64,000 nucleotides of DNA from Sodalis endosymbiont of Henestaris halophilus (GTDB taxonomy: Bacteria; Pseudomonadota; Gammaproteobacteria; Enterobacterales; Enterobacteriaceae): the NCBI RefSeq assembly GCF_900161835.1, contig NZ_LT897836.1, positions 496,001-560,000 of the forward strand, in the 5' to 3' direction. The notes beneath the pieces are model-generated. The model saw only the letters and a program-made list of their open reading frames with translations. It searched no databases and had not been told where the DNA came from. Positions within the stretch are counted from its first letter, which is position 1; every line of letters begins with the position of its first letter. The position numbers were made by a program, and so were the translations under genes. Shown here piece by piece: positions 49,011-60,613 of this stretch.

Positions 49011-49150
49011 TAATAAATAATATTTTAGCTTAAATCTGGAACTAAAGCAATTAGCAAACGCATAATTTCAATGCATGCTTTTGTTTTTACTTAGAAGTTA
49101 CAAGCATTAAACTTATCATTATTTATTCTGACTAAATGAGGGAATCTTTG

Positions 49151-49399
49151 ATGATTGATCCAAAGAAACTTAAAGAGTTTGTTTGTCAGGTACAGGAATC
49201 GCTACCCCAAGGCATCCGCGATTGGGGTGACGATTTGGAAAAAATACTCTATCAAATGCTGAAAAATTATTTCAGCCGTATAGACCTGGTAGGCCGCGAG
49301 GAATTTGATGTACAGACCCAGCTACTGCGGCGCACTTGTGAGAAACTGCATCAATTAGAATTACGACTTAACGCTCTGCAAAAAGATTTAGAAAAATGA
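49151..49399 (+). CDS. ubiK: Ubiquinone biosynthesis accessory factor UbiK
   Basis: 82 residues (96 in E. coli YqiC/UbiK). UbiK is a small coiled-coil protein that assists the Ubi complex in aerobic ubiquinone synthesis. MIDPKKLKEF, the central DLVGREEFDVQTQLL and a C-terminal coiled coil are clear. The membrane-binding tail seen in E. coli is missing because the frame stops after QKDLEK. The start at 49151 is chosen because MIDPKK is the family start and GAGG lies about ten bases upstream; an ATG five codons earlier overlaps that site. It is divergent from ribB as in E. coli. Confidence 0.92.
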   Translation: MIDPKKLKEFVCQVQESLPQGIRDWGDDLEKILYQMLKNYFSRIDLVGREEFDVQTQLLRRTCEKLHQLELRLNALQKDLEK

Positions 49400-49706
49400 T
49401 GCATGCGCGGTAGAGAAGCCACGAAAGTGTGAGCAAAGTTTTAAAACTAAACCATAATCGCGTTTACTACATTTAAGGGTAAGGACTGAAGACGACGTTA
49501 CTTACGAATTTACAAAAAAGGCTAAAGACACATATATTAAAGGATATATTGTATAGAGGTAAGCTCTTTTACCAAAATATTAACTTCTGATAAGGTTGAT
49601 ATGGACCACAGGTGTGGTGCAATGGTGCCTGGAATAATGTTGAATTTTTTCTATTATCCGAGGTATTCTATATTAAAGTACCGCTATACTAGCTTTAACT
49701 TGCAGT
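49400..49706. other. Convergent spacer between ubiK and hldE
   Basis: 307 bp where E. coli has glgS. Nothing recognisable and no clear terminator. Confidence 0.5.
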
Positions 49707-51140
49707 TTAACCTCTTTTGTCGTTTTTGATGGTATTAATGATATTGGTAGTAGAACAACCTTCTTCAAAATTTAGTACTCTCACGTCACCTCCGTTATTA
49801 TAGACTTCCTGGTTGCCGGCGATTTGGTGCGGATGGTAATCACCGCCTTTGACCAGTATATCTGGTAGTATATTCGCAATTAGCTTCTGAGGAGTGTCCT
49901 CGCTAAAAGGTAGTACCCAATCTACCGACTCGAGCGCTGCCAGAACATTCATGCGCTGCTTCAGAGAATTTACTGGACGGCTTTCCCCTTTTAAACGCTT
50001 GGTAGAATCATCACTATTCACCGCAACGATAAGCCTGTCTCCCAATCGCCGTGCATTAGTGAGATAACTGACGTGACCTGCATGCAATATATCAAAAATA
50101 CCGTTAGTCATAACCACCCTTTCGCCGCGTATGCGTGCCAACACTAGCGCTTTCTTAAGCTCACTCTCTGTAATGACGCCAAAGCCCGTTGTAACGCGCC
50201 CGTGTATGGCTGTTTCTAATTCGATGGGACTTATTGTCGACGTACCCAATTTTCCGACTACCACTCCAGCTGCAGCATTGGCTAGAAAACAAGATTCTTC
50301 AAGGCTATTACCAGCAGCTAATGCGGCAGCTAGCACGCCAATGACCGTGTCCCCTGCGCCGGTAACGTCGTAGACTTCTTGTGCCTGTGTAGGTATATTC
50401 AACGGATATTTACCAGGGCAGATCAAGGTCATGCCTTGCTCTGCCCTGGTAATCAGCAACGCTGAAAGCCGGTAATCTGCGATTATTTTCATGCCTCTGC
50501 TTACTAGCGTTTCCTCATTTTTACATGCTCCTGCCACTGCCTCAAACTCAGATATATTTGGCGTTAGCAGTGTCGCCCCTTGATAACGACTGAAGTCAGT
50601 ACCTTTTGGATCGACAAGCACCGGTACGCCGGCCACCTGCGCTAGCGTAATTATTTCTTGCACCTGTGCTAACGCGCCTTTCGCATAGTCAGACAGCACC
50701 AATACGCCTGTTTTTGGTAGCGCGCGCTGAATACATTCTAGCATGGGAGAGGCATCGACATCGTCGAATCCTTGTTCAAAATCTAGTCGTATAAGCTGCT
50801 GATTACGTGATAATACTCGCAACTTGGTTATCGTTGGATGAGTAGAAACAGCGACAAAATCGTAGGTCACATCCATATCGCTAAGCAGCTCTCTTAGAAC
50901 TCTGGCTGCGTCGTCTATGCCGGTTAGGCCGATGATCCTGGAATAGCATCCCAGCGCGGCAATATTCATCACTACGTTGGCGGCACCTCCGGGACGCTCC
51001 TTAATGGCATCAACTTTTACTATAGATACCGGAGCTTCAGGTGAGATCCTACTGGTGGAACCGTACCAGTATCGGTCTAACATAACATCACCCACGACCA
51101 GAACGCTTGCCCGGCGGAAATCAGGCAAGGCTACTTTCAT
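49707..51140 (-). CDS. hldE: Bifunctional heptose-7-P kinase / heptose-1-P adenylyltransferase
   Basis: 477 residues, the E. coli length. It makes ADP-heptose for the lipopolysaccharide inner core. The N-terminal ribokinase-type domain (about 1-318) has [14 protein letters not shown] and the catalytic loop [11 protein letters not shown]. The C-terminal nucleotidyltransferase domain has [16 protein letters not shown] with the HxGH motif. The start at 51138-51140 is the family start ([18 protein letters not shown]) with GGAG just upstream. The frame continues 44 codons upstream without family similarity. The gene usually upstream, glnE, was not recognised. With lpxH it shows that lipopolysaccharide assembly is kept. 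Confidence 0.96.
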   Translation of the reverse strand: MKVALPDFRRASVLVVGDVMLDRYWYGSTSRISPEAPVSIVKVDAIKERPGGAANVVMNIAALGCYSRIIGLTGIDDAARVLRELLSDMDVTYDFVAVSTHPTITKLRVLSRNQQLIRLDFEQGFDDVDASPMLECIQRALPKTGVLVLSDYAKGALAQVQEIITLAQVAGVPVLVDPKGTDFSRYQGATLLTPNISEFEAVAGACKNEETLVSRGMKIIADYRLSALLITRAEQGMTLICPGKYPLNIPTQAQEVYDVTGAGDTVIGVLAAALAAGNSLEESCFLANAAAGVVVGKLGTSTISPIELETAIHGRVTTGFGVITESELKKALVLARIRGERVVMTNGIFDILHAGHVSYLTNARRLGDRLIVAVNSDDSTKRLKGESRPVNSLKQRMNVLAALESVDWVLPFSEDTPQKLIANILPDILVKGGDYHPHQIAGNQEVYNNGGDVRVLNFEEGCSTTNIINTIKNDKRG

Positions 51141-54100
51141 TTGTTTTGCTCCAACGAAATTCAGTTTAAAGGTCAAAATAATATCATAAGGCGGTAGGGG
51201 ATCGGAAACCCTTATGCGGGGGGCAGTTTTGAGCGTAATTTTGTTTGCCCACCCACCACTTGCGTAGGTCATTCCTGCCCGTACAGTAGTATATCTATGG
51301 CAAACTTGTACTTACTGACATTAAACTAATTAATGTCTATAGTTTGATATGATAAGTATTTTGCAGCATCGTGTGTTTATTTAATCATACCAAATGAATG
51401 ATCTCGCATTTACAATCAGCTCAAAATACGCATATTATCTGATAATCGCTTCAATTTAGGATGTGTGACCGAGTGTCGAAGCAATTAAATGCTGTGCTAA
51501 AATTAGATATTGATGATATCATACTCATGTATTTTGATATTAAAACGATAGGTTTCTTAATATACTAATGGTTACCGTACTGTATCAGACATTTTACTTA
51601 CTTTTCGGCGCCGCGTCTAATAGGATTTGAATCTACTCTTGTAGTGCAAGAGTACCCATTAAGGTCTAGTATTTATTTAGTTAATTAGCTTCTCTTTGCC
51701 GGTTATTAAATAAATGCACGATTTTTTATAACCAAACTCGTCACAAATAAACTCGTCGGTCATCAATTCTACTTAGTCTATCGAACATGGCAATAATTTG
51801 ATGTTGATGCAACAATACTAGGTATAAATAGGAGTTGTAGATCTTTTCCCAATTGTCCAGGTTACTATAGTTAATTATATAAATTTAGCATACTAAGCAT
51901 ATCCCGGATGTAAAAGATGCGCATGACATGCAGAAATACTTTATTTTATATCTGTAGATGATGATATAAATCATAACTATCATCTATGATACGACATAGT
52001 TATCTTTAATATATATCATTATTCGTACATCCTGCCTATATTGTCTGTGGTCATGTATAAAGCATACTTTAACATTGTGAATTACTGCAGTGCTTTCAAT
52101 TTTGTTTCTAATTTATCTTTAGAAGTAAAAAGTAAATATTAAGACAGTTCTTCCAATAATTTGCCACCGATATCAGTGGATAGTAAATAGAGCATCGTAC
52201 TCGCATAATGCGTCAAGTAATAGTGAGAATGTTGCTCGAACTAACCGGTAAATCAGCGACGACATGGGTAACAAGAGAATCAAATGTCTTAATAAACCTG
52301 ATTTATGCTAGTAGCAATGTTCTATATAAGTGGTTTACAAAATAACAATGCTGATTAGCATCGATGTTAACTGTATTTAAAGTTAATCACCATAAATAAA
52401 TAACATGGCTTGCACCATACTAGGTGCACTTAAATACGCCTATCGTTTATAATTAATTGAAATATCTGTGGACAATAAACTATATATTAACTTACAAATA
52501 ACTCTCACACCTTATTTTATATTATCTTAGAATCCAGTTGCGGTAGCGCATTTTTCGTAAGCCTCTTGTTCATTCTTGTAGGGATTATATGGAATAACTA
52601 CGAAGTTCAATGCCAACTTAAGTTAGATAAAAAACAACATGCTGTATTTTATTATTTGTAGTAGTTATCATTGCAAAATGACGGTAACTCATCTCCATAT
52701 GATTAATAGAACTTTCTAAGTTAGGTTATTTGAGTGCTTACCTTCAAACATTGTTTACCGAAATGAGTGAAAAACTGTGCGTTTGACCAGCTAGCGGTTG
52801 ATGATTAAATTGTTTTCTGAATAAGCTAAAATTAGATCAATATCTGAGGAGATATATTGCTTGCGGCTGTCCAGCGTATCCGGGCCAAAATTAGTAGTGG
52901 TTATGGGTTGCCGTCAACATTGCAGTGCGTGCCCCATTCTCAGTTACACACATGCCATAGCCAATCGTGTCGAGAGATTAAGGAAAGTTTTCGTTAGCTG
53001 GCTAAGATTATTTAGGGGTTCGTAGATATCACATAGATCTAAGAATCTGTGACGCACAGATATGCATTAGATTATTAAGTTGCTAGAATATATTAATAAT
53101 TAGCATCGTAGTGCTGATAACGTCTTTAGTTGAACGACATATTTTAATTCAACTTTTTATTCGTAGTATGAGATAGAACCATTCATAATGGTTAATTAAA
53201 GCTTATGCCACGATTGAATAAAATAAATTTATTAAAATAACTAACATTAATTCAATGATTATATATTAAATGAATTAGATAAAGAAATCACATTGTAATG
53301 TCTGTTATAAAATGATTTATACATTTCATCTTTTGTAACTCATGTAGCTATTTCATCTTTTTAGATCCTGCCGCTAGCTGCGATGCATTGATACACTACA
53401 ATTAGTTACTCAAGTTAGGGTGTTATGATTATCTAAATTTTTAATAGGTAATCCCATGAACAAATCATTTAATGCTGGATTGAGGATCCAAAAAGCTAAA
53501 TTAGGTATTAATTAATATTAGACTAATTTAAAATAAAGGGTTTAAGTTTATTCGTAAGCTGTTTGGCTATCAGCCACGAAGTACTAAACCTCTTTTCAAC
53601 AGCAAAAGAGAGTAGTTGGATAAACAGGCATTTATTACACCCTGAATAACTTGAATTTAAGGCTATAAAACTAGAGATATTTTATCTTGAAATAAAGAAT
53701 GAGATCATAAAAAACTACTACTATTTTGATGTTAATAATAGTAGCTACCCGCCCATGATATTCATTGACTCATAAACTTGATGCATAATGCATTATTAAA
53801 AATGCAGTTCAATAACAAAATTTATACTACTACCGGTAGTTTCATTGGTGCAAAAGTCTCTTTTACATCGTAACTTATATTCACGTGGTAAAATAGTCTT
53901 GTTGATTAACCGGATAACAGATGAAATAGTTGTTAATAGCCAGTTTGAAGTGCTGGCTCATCAATACAAAAGGTATGACAAAAAACATTTTGAAAGAATT
54001 AGATCTTCTCGATTGCTAGTAGCTGTTATGCAGCACAACCAGGTTTATAGCAGTATCTTCTTTTATATCTAATAGTTAAGTGTTAAGCTTATCTTGCATT

Positions 54101-54616
54101 AGTATTAGGGCAGTTAGTCAATATCTATGAACTTATAAAGTTTAAATTAGCCTAAGATTTAGGCTAACTAGTTAAATTTCTTTAGATCGCTTTTATTATA
54201 GTTCGTGGTCAGATTTCTAATGTTTGTCCCCAAAAAAAGATACCAAGGACGTCTTTATATTTATTATATCTAAATATTAGTAGGTGCTGTTAGCTATATC
54301 AGATAATTGAAACAGCATAAACTAGTGAGTAACTTTTAGTATGATACAGATCCGCTAGAGCAGATCTTCAAGCATTTATAGATACAATAAGCACCCCAAT
54401 TAACAGGATAACTGGAGCTTTATTGAAGCTAAATGTGCTATGGTTGGCTACATTATAAGTATTATAATACCGTCTAGCTCATCACTAATGTGAACTAAAA
54501 AATTTAATTCTAAACAAATCAAAGTAACAGTTACATATATAATTATAAGACTAGTATTAGTTAATAACTATAAATTATAAGTAAAAAGGTAAAACCGTCT
54601 TTGTCAGGAGAACGTT
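51141..54616. other. Gene-less region where glnE, ygiF and ygiM are expected
   Basis: No frame could be aligned to glnE, ygiF or ygiM. The first 150 bp upstream of hldE are less AT-rich than the rest. The last kilobase before cca holds repeat copy C1. Confidence 0.45.
53640..54075. repeat. Direct repeat flanking cca, copy C1
   Basis: About 430 bp that aligns in the same orientation with 56230-56745 on the other side of cca. Shared landmarks are CTTGAATTYAAGRCTATAA, GATGCATAATGC/AATGCATAATGC, AACTTATATTCACG and CTAGTAGCT. C1 carries an open 75-codon plus-strand frame at 53845-54072 (HRNLYSRGKIVLL, LAHQYKRYDKKHF). The matching frame of C2 (YNLYSR, LAN*YKRNGNKYV) is interrupted, so the repeat once encoded a protein, which I do not recognise. 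Confidence 0.65.
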
Positions 54617-55864
54617 GTGAAAAAATATCTGGTAGGTGGCGCTGTGCGTGATGATATATTGCAGCTCCCCGTCACGGAGCGGGACTGGGTAGTAGTGGGC
54701 GCTACACCGCAAGATATGCTGGCAAAAGGTTATCAGCAGGTCGGCAAAGATTTTCCAGTTTTTTTGCATCCAGAGAGCCATGAAGAGTATGCACTTGCTC
54801 GCATGGAAAGGAAGTCCGGTCAGGGTTATACCGGTTTTATCTGCAATTACTCTCCGGAAATCACGCTAGAAGAAGATTTACGACGCCGCGATCTCACCAT
54901 CAATGCTATTGCACGTGACGACCAAGGCAATTTGATCGATCCTTATCAGGGGCGGCGTGATATCAATCAGCGTTTGTTGCGCCATGTATCCGACGCCTTC
55001 GGCGAAGATCCGCTGCGAGTACTGCGGGTCGCCCGTTTTGCCGCGCGTTTTGCTCACCTCAATTTTTGCATAGCTCCGGAAACTCTGGAGCTCATGAAGT
55101 ATATGCTCGATGAGCTGTCACTACTGGCACCCGAGAGAATTTGGAAAGAGACTAAGCGGGCGCTGACAACCCGCAATCCTCAAGTCTATTTTCAAGTCTT
55201 GCGCGATTGCGGTGCGTTAAAGGTATTATTTCCTGAATTAAATTCTTTGTTTGGCATACCGGCACCGTCCAAATGGCATCCAGAAATAGATACCGGTGTT
55301 CATATTATGATGGCAATGTCGATTGTGGCCCGTTTATCAGATGATATTGCAGTACGCTTTGCCACCCTTTGTCATGATCTAGGCAAAGCGCTGACTCCCC
55401 CAGAATTGTGGCCCAGTCATCACAACCATGGTCCGGCGGGAGTGAAAGTAGTGGAAGAGTTTTGTCAGCGCCTGACAGTGCCTAATACGTTGCGTGATTT
55501 AGCAAAAAGTGTGTCTCAATACCATGATTCGTTACACCGCGCTGAGAGTTTAACACCAAAGGAGCTGGTAAAACTGTTTAACGCCATGGATGTCTGGCGC
55601 CGCCCGGAACGTCTTGAGCAAATGATTCTAGTCAGCGAGGCTGACGCGCGCGGGCGTGTTGGTTTTGAACACCAGATATATCCGCAAGCGGCTTTTTTGC
55701 GTGCTGCGTTCCGCGTGGCTGCTTCGGTTACCGCCTGCGACGTTATCACGGGGAGAGTCAGCAGCGATCAGATAGGCAAGGAGCTCATCCGGCATCGACA
55801 GCAGGCGCTGGCGAATTGGAAGAGACAGCGAGCACGTAGCGATAACAAAATGATAAAAAACTAA
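54617..55864 (+). CDS. cca: CCA-adding multifunctional tRNA nucleotidyltransferase
   Basis: 415 residues (412 in E. coli). It builds or repairs the 3' CCA of tRNAs. GGAVRD at residues 7-12 and the metal-binding pair E21/D23 (ERDWVVVG) form the class II active site. [11 protein letters not shown] and the ERIWKE segment follow, and the HD phosphohydrolase motif CHDLGK stands near residue 255 with the downstream HHNHGPAG. Start is GTG at 54617 with AGGAG seven bases before. Direct repeats C1 and C2 flank the gene. The single tRNA of this window encodes its own CCA, so Cca is needed for repair or for other tRNAs. Confidence 0.96.
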   Translation: MKKYLVGGAVRDDILQLPVTERDWVVVGATPQDMLAKGYQQVGKDFPVFLHPESHEEYALARMERKSGQGYTGFICNYSPEITLEEDLRRRDLTINAIARDDQGNLIDPYQGRRDINQRLLRHVSDAFGEDPLRVLRVARFAARFAHLNFCIAPETLELMKYMLDELSLLAPERIWKETKRALTTRNPQVYFQVLRDCGALKVLFPELNSLFGIPAPSKWHPEIDTGVHIMMAMSIVARLSDDIAVRFATLCHDLGKALTPPELWPSHHNHGPAGVKVVEEFCQRLTVPNTLRDLAKSVSQYHDSLHRAESLTPKELVKLFNAMDVWRRPERLEQMILVSEADARGRVGFEHQIYPQAAFLRAAFRVAASVTACDVITGRVSSDQIGKELIRHRQQALANWKRQRARSDNKMIKN

Positions 55865-56766
55865 ACTGCCGATAAAAAGAGATCGATGGCAAATAGAAAT
55901 AATTATATCCACTTGATGATTTGTGGCAATAATTCCATGAGTGAACATTACTATCATAAAGGCAGTGTAGTTACACACTGAAAATAATCACCTTAAGTTA
56001 GAATCTATACTCACTTAAATTTATTTAATAAGTGAGCTTAATTAGCAAAAGATATATTGTTGCATTGAGATTCAAAACAGCTGAATAGCTTATCAATCTA
56101 TCTTACACTGATTGAAAGATAGGGGTTAAGACCTATGATCGTCAGATATTTGTCTATTAATCGCTAAATATTAAATCTCTTGTTTTTAATATGATAGATA
56201 TAGAGATAATTCATCTTAATTGTCATTAATCCATAACTAGCTTGAATTCAAGACTATAACGTAAAATATAACAATTTTAAAATAAAATAAATTTTCAAAA
56301 GCTATGTAGTTTTATATTTGAAATGCACTTCACAGAGTTATAAATAACTGACAAAGTCAAGAACGCAATATCTCGTCGTATCTCTTTGCTAAATTTTAAT
56401 TTTATCGCAGTCGCTACCTACTAAAGGTATTGCTTGATCAATATACCTAATGCATAATGCGTAATTGAGATGCGGGTTAATACTATAACGCTGCTATTCT
56501 AAATATAGCTTTGTCGGTCTTAAAATTTTATTTTCTATTACAACTTATATTCACGGAGTGAAGATAGTCAGTCAATTAATCTATTAAAGAATGAAAGAGT
56601 TAGTTATAATTAATTTTAGATTCTAGCTAATTAATACAAACGTAACGGGAATAAATACGTTAAAATATTTAATTTCAATTACTAGTAGCTATTATTCAGT
56701 TAAATAAGATTTATCGCAGTATAGTCATTAATACCTAACAGGTATTAGTAAAGACTGAACTTATCT
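55865..56766. other. Enlarged spacer between cca and the bacA fossil
   Basis: Close to 0.9 kb where E. coli has only a short convergent gap. Most of the extra length is repeat copy C2 and its left flank. No gene. Confidence 0.5.
56230..56745. repeat. Direct repeat flanking cca, copy C2
   Basis: Diverged direct copy of C1 (see 53640). It is more AT-rich than C1 and its former reading frame has several stops. It ends about where the bacA fossil begins. Confidence 0.65.
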
Positions 56767-57590
56767 AGCAGATAGTGTTAGATTGGTTATTCTGTGCATC
56801 GTTCGGTATATGGGTGGCAGACTTAACTAGATTAAGCACTAATGGTTAACGATTTTCTAGTGTGCTGCATTAGAAGTGTTCAGAGAAAAGCAATTATAAC
56901 TAGTCGTATCAATGCTAGTAAGCATTTTGAATACTCTATAACAACAGTATCATAAAGCTGTTTTGTCAAGATCCTACATTCACAGTATTGGTACTGTGTT
57001 GCAAGTTATCATCATTATACAAAATAAAATTCACGCGATTCTTTTCTAGATAAGATTGGAGATTAGATCCATTAAGTCTAATAATTAAAATATAACTTTA
57101 ATGCCAAGCGAATCATTGGTTCCATAATTTTATAAAACAGCTGGTAGCATGAGGTGGTCAATACATTGACAAAAGCGGGTGCGAATGAATATTCGACCAT
57201 ATTTACAATAATTAGTGTCTGAGATACAGATCTCACATTGTAGCGTTTGAAATCATCTATGTCGCCTATATAACCATATAGAGATATATAAGAAAACTGT
57301 AATGCGGTTTAATAATAGTTTCCTCATGATGATGAGGCTGTTACTGCAAAATGCTTACAATAGTGCAAGATACTGAAAATAGTAAATTTAAAAGTCTTGT
57401 AGTATGTTAAATAATTAATTATCCGAGATTACAACGCGGTTGTTTCTGTTTTAAAGATTACCCGTTAAGTAGAAGCAAAGAACTGATAATAATTGCATGT
57501 ATGACATGCTGCATGCACAAGATTAATACTAAATATATGATAAAATTTAAGGTATTAATTTTAACATACTTAAAAGCCAGCAGGCTACTC
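56767..57590 (-). pseudogene. bacA: Undecaprenyl-diphosphatase fossil (approximate limits)
   Basis: Downstream of folB on the same strand, as in E. coli. Near 57511-57455 the minus-strand reading HAIIISSLLLLNG, followed by a stop and SLKQKQ, matches HMIIVGHLLGFEG then DTAKTFE of UppP near its N-terminus. The remainder is too decayed to align by eye, and limits are projected from 273 residues. The enzyme (uppP) recycles the lipid carrier of peptidoglycan synthesis; E. coli has other phosphatases for this step. Confidence 0.55.
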
Positions 57591-57710
57591 GCGCAAAATT
57601 ATTTTTTATCAAAGAAATAAGCAGAAATTTTTTAACTTTTTATTCCTCCGATAATAAATACGATAAGTTGGTTAAAAACGCATATTAAAATGATTACGGC
57701 TACGATAATT

Positions 57711-58070
57711 TCAGATTTTTTGACGCCCGCGCTCAATAATAACGCCAACATTTTCAGCCATAGATACCGCGCCTGGTTTACTGACTTTGATGCGTATCCA
57801 GGATAATTTAAACTGGGTGATGAGTTGTGCAGCAGTTTCCTCGGCGACCCGCTCAACTAGTGAAAAATGCTGGCCTCTTACGAGCGTCAGCACAGTTTCG
57901 GTAACAGCTGTATAGTTCAGGCAATCCGCAAGATCATCGCTACGCGCAGCCTGCCGGTTTTCCCAGCCCATTTCTAGGTCGAAAATTAATTTTTGTAGGC
58001 ATTGTTTTTCCCATTCATAAACGCCAATCATCGCCATTACTGTTAATTGTTCAATAAATACAATATCCAT
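57711..58070 (-). CDS. folB: Dihydroneopterin aldolase
   Basis: 119 residues (122 in E. coli). It converts dihydroneopterin to hydroxymethyl-dihydropterin in folate synthesis. MDIVFIEQL, the catalytic Glu in GVYEWEK, LVERVAEE and the catalytic Lys in KVSKPGA, then NVGVIIERG, are all present. It is divergent from plsY with 102 bp between, as in E. coli. Together with folD it suggests that the folate pathway is kept at least in part. Confidence 0.95.
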   Translation of the reverse strand: MDIVFIEQLTVMAMIGVYEWEKQCLQKLIFDLEMGWENRQAARSDDLADCLNYTAVTETVLTLVRGQHFSLVERVAEETAAQLITQFKLSWIRIKVSKPGAVSMAENVGVIIERGRQKI

Positions 58071-58172
58071 GTGATATATTCAGTCTTTTTAGATTATTCA
58101 TTATTATTTTTCGGGAATATGCGTATTATTTTGTAGAAAAATAAAAAGAATATTTATGAATAAAATGTAGTT

Positions 58173-58775
58173 ATGCATACTACCTGGATTGAAATAATAT
58201 TTTTTGCTTACATGTTTAGCTCAGTCTCCAGCGCAATTTTGATCTGTAAGCTTTTATGCCTACCTGATCCACGCACTAGTGGCTCCGGCAATCCCGGAGC
58301 TACAAATATATTGCGACTTGGTGGCAAACTGGTAGCCACGATTGTGATGATATTTGACATCCTTAAAGGAATGATCCCGGTGTGTTTAAGTTGTTGTCTC
58401 GGACTGCCGCCTTTCTGGTTAAGTCTTGTGGCAATTGCCACTTATTTTGGCCATATTTATCCAGTATTTTTTAATTTTCGGGGCGGTAAAGGGGTTGCTA
58501 CTGCTCTTGGGGCCATTTTGCCTCTTGACCATCATTTATCTGGTGTAATGGTGGGGACATGGTTTTTTACAGTTTTGCTTTCTGGCTATTCTTCGCTGGG
58601 GGCGATCGTTAGCGCTTTTATGGCTCTATTTTATGTATCGTGGTTTAAGTCGGAGTTCACTTTCCCTATCGCTATGCTATCCTGTTTGGTTATCCTGCAT
58701 CATCAAAACAATATTCAGCGGCTGTTGCGAGGGCAGGAAAGCCGAATCTGGCTTCGTCAAAAAAACAAGAGATAA
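58173..58775 (+). CDS. plsY: Glycerol-3-phosphate acyltransferase PlsY
   Basis: 200 residues (205 in E. coli YgiH). This inner-membrane enzyme transfers the acyl group of acyl-phosphate to glycerol-3-phosphate, the first step of phospholipid synthesis. Several hydrophobic segments span the membrane. The three cytosolic motifs are visible: [10 protein letters not shown], the glycine-rich [12 protein letters not shown], and the later [14 protein letters not shown]. No strong ribosome site precedes the ATG. The stop lies 22 bp from the stop of the convergent tsaD. Confidence 0.95.
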   Translation: MHTTWIEIIFFAYMFSSVSSAILICKLLCLPDPRTSGSGNPGATNILRLGGKLVATIVMIFDILKGMIPVCLSCCLGLPPFWLSLVAIATYFGHIYPVFFNFRGGKGVATALGAILPLDHHLSGVMVGTWFFTVLLSGYSSLGAIVSAFMALFYVSWFKSEFTFPIAMLSCLVILHHQNNIQRLLRGQESRIWLRQKNKR

Positions 58776-58797
58776 GTAGATAACACAGCAAAATAAC

Positions 58798-59817
58798 TTA
58801 AGCACCAAGCTCTGACAATTCTTCTAGAGACCATCGGGGAAGCACTGATACTGCTAAATTTGCAAACGTTCCGCTCCGCAGACGCACCATGCCAGCATAA
58901 GCGATCATCGCGCCATTATCCGTACAAAATTCAGGACGTGCATAGAACACTTCCTCGCCCCGTTGGCGCATCATTTCTCTTAAATTTTCGCGGACAGATT
59001 GATTGGCACTCACGCCGCCGGCTATAACTAATCTCTTAAAACCGGTGAGATCAAGCGCCCGCCTACATTTTATTATTAGTGTTTCCACAATGGCATCTTC
59101 AAATGCTCGCGCTACGTCAGCGCGCGTTTGATGATCATCGGCTTCGGCGCGAACAATATTGGCCGCAAAAGTTTTTAAACCAGAAAAGCTGAATTCTAGT
59201 CCTGAGCTTGCAGTCATAGGGCGTGGAAAAGTATACCGGCCCGGTACTCCTTGTTGAGCTAGACGTGCTAACATTGGTCCACCAGGATAATCTAGTCCTA
59301 AAAGCTTAGCAGTTTTATCGAACGCCTCACCGGCGGCATCATCAAGAGATTCTCCTAATAGCTGATATTTTCCTATGTCTGTTACCGCAATAAGCTGGGT
59401 GTGGCCACCTGAAATTAGTAGTGCCACAAACGGGAATGTCGGCGGATTTTCCTCCAGCATTGGCGCTAGCAAATGTCCCTCCATGTGATGCACAGCTACA
59501 GCTGCTACCCTCCAGGCATAGGCTAACGCGCGTCCGACAGTAGCACCAACCATCAACGCACCTACCAGTCCCGGTCCGGCAGTATAGGACACCCCGTGGA
59601 TCTCTGATGCATTCAGACCGGCCTGCGACATCGCGGATTGAATCAGCGGCACAATTTTATGGACATGATTGCGGGAGGCCAACTCTGGTACTATCCCACC
59701 ATAATTAGCGTGTATTTTTACCTGGCTATATAGCTGATTAGCGATTAAGCCTTGATCTTGATCGTAAATTGCTACACCAGTTTCGTCGCATGATGTTTCA
59801 ATACCTAATACGCGCAT
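58798..59817 (-). CDS. tsaD: tRNA N6-threonylcarbamoyladenosine transferase subunit TsaD
   Basis: 339 residues (337 in E. coli). TsaD, with TsaB, TsaC and TsaE, makes the t6A37 modification in tRNAs reading ANN codons. The ASKHA-fold start [14 protein letters not shown], the metal-binding H111 and H115 (VHHMEGHLL), SGGHTQL and the nucleotide site GGVSANQ are all present. The ATG at 59815-59817 is the family start; an ATG eight codons upstream is not conserved. It is divergent from rpsU as in E. coli. Confidence 0.96.
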   Translation of the reverse strand: MRVLGIETSCDETGVAIYDQDQGLIANQLYSQVKIHANYGGIVPELASRNHVHKIVPLIQSAMSQAGLNASEIHGVSYTAGPGLVGALMVGATVGRALAYAWRVAAVAVHHMEGHLLAPMLEENPPTFPFVALLISGGHTQLIAVTDIGKYQLLGESLDDAAGEAFDKTAKLLGLDYPGGPMLARLAQQGVPGRYTFPRPMTASSGLEFSFSGLKTFAANIVRAEADDHQTRADVARAFEDAIVETLIIKCRRALDLTGFKRLVIAGGVSANQSVRENLREMMRQRGEEVFYARPEFCTDNGAMIAYAGMVRLRSGTFANLAVSVLPRWSLEELSELGA

Positions 59818-60480
<663 letters not shown>

Positions 60481-60613
60481 TGTTTATAGTTTTTATTTAT
60501 CCTGACCGCGGAATTAATCCGTAGCTATAGCTATTAGCTTGTAAGGCGATAGCTATGTAGCAACAATATATTGTGAGTGTTATTGTCATTTAAGTGCTTA
60601 TCTAACAGGGCTT

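Noticed and set aside
49707-51272. Longer HldE starting at 51272
   Set aside because: The extra 44 codons have no family similarity; the conserved start with GGAG is at 51140.
51600-51680. tRNA-like T-arm (minus strand GTAGATTCAAATCCTATT)
   Set aside because: No matching acceptor, D-arm or anticodon arm can be folded around it.
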